The position numbers and the translations under genes are program-made. DNA of 5,295 nt, taken from assembly GCA_035317605.1 (NCBI GenBank), contig DATHGT010000386.1, positions 1 to 5,295 on the forward strand. Reading direction: 5' to 3'. The notes under the pieces are model-generated. The model had not been told where the DNA came from. It saw only the letters and a list, made by a program, of their open reading frames with translations, and did not search any database. The number at the start of each line of letters is the position of its first letter. Position 1 is the stretch's first letter. Origin of the DNA: DATHGT01 sp035317605. GTDB lineage: Bacteria > Methylomirabilota > Methylomirabilia > Rokubacteriales > CSP1-6. Shown here one piece after another: positions 5,231-5,295 of this stretch.

Positions 5231-5295
5231 GTGATCTTCGCCGCCTTCCGCGTTCGCAGCTTTCGCTTTCAGTGGCCGGCCGACCTGGTGACGTC
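5231..5295 (+). CDS. Probable MFS transporter, N-terminus only (partial)
   Basis: From GTG 5231 the plus strand reads V-I-FAAFRVRSFRFQWPADL-V-T to the window edge. A short 'F.alr.r.FR..w..dl' segment just before the first membrane helix is the usual opening of many major facilitator superfamily exporters ('sL r.r nFR.yw.gqlvs'), so an inner-membrane transporter is the best guess. Only 21 codons are visible and no full transmembrane helix is included. The same frame is open back to ATG 5177 (M-L-Y-R-T-A-R-R), which would add 18 Arg-rich residues. That ATG follows GGAG with no spacing, so neither start has a good ribosome site. The gene is divergent from the MDR operon. Codon structure fits (C/G at most third positions), but the call rests on a very short stretch. 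Confidence 0.45.
   Translation, partial: MIFAAFRVRSFRFQWPADLVT

Overview
This is a GC-rich bacterial window. Its gene content is a flavin-dependent luciferase-like oxidoreductase, two alpha/beta-hydrolases, a quinone-oxidoreductase-type dehydrogenase, the start of a CoxL/xanthine-dehydrogenase-type molybdoenzyme and the start of a probable MFS transporter. That mix is typical of versatile aerobic soil or sediment heterotrophs with large genomes, such as uncultivated Rokubacteria/Methylomirabilota-like, proteobacterial or actinobacterial lineages. No marker gene is present, so the assignment is only an impression. The window is densely coding and shows no rRNA, tRNA, CRISPR array or insertion sequence.

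Layout, left to right. (1) Bases 1-98, minus strand: the first codons of a molybdopterin-binding large subunit running off the left edge. (2) Bases 99-215: a divergent intergenic region. (3) Plus strand, 216-2152: an alpha/beta-hydrolase followed 11 nt later by a luciferase-like monooxygenase, very probably one transcript. (4) Bases 2153-2248: a spacer with a locally AT-rich promoter-like stretch. (5) Plus strand, 2249-2934: a HigBA-like type II toxin-antitoxin module, toxin first, with a TGATG stop/start overlap. (6) Minus strand, 5122 down to 2941: an operon of quinone-oxidoreductase-like MDR protein, then dienelactone-hydrolase family protein, then a small lipoprotein, with gaps of 13 nt and 3 nt. 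Its last stop codon lies 6 nt from the antitoxin stop codon. (7) Bases 5123-5230: a second divergent region with an unusual three-segment repeat/hairpin arrangement just before the ribosome binding site of the MDR gene. (8) Bases 5231-5295, plus strand: the probable N-terminus of an MFS transporter running off the right edge.

How the genes could work together (inference): the flavin monooxygenase and the neighbouring hydrolase form a plausible oxidise-then-hydrolyse pair. The MDR reductase and dienelactone-hydrolase-like protein form a second small catabolic or detoxification operon, possibly with the divergent transporter. No substrate can be read from the sequence. The toxin-antitoxin pair looks like an accessory insertion between these two metabolic operons.

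The points most worth a second look are the alpha/beta-hydrolase whose expected catalytic histidine position reads Gln, the mutually exclusive hairpins in front of the MDR gene, and the promoter/operator layout of the toxin-antitoxin module, which may give a leaderless toxin mRNA. I found no convincing wholly new system.
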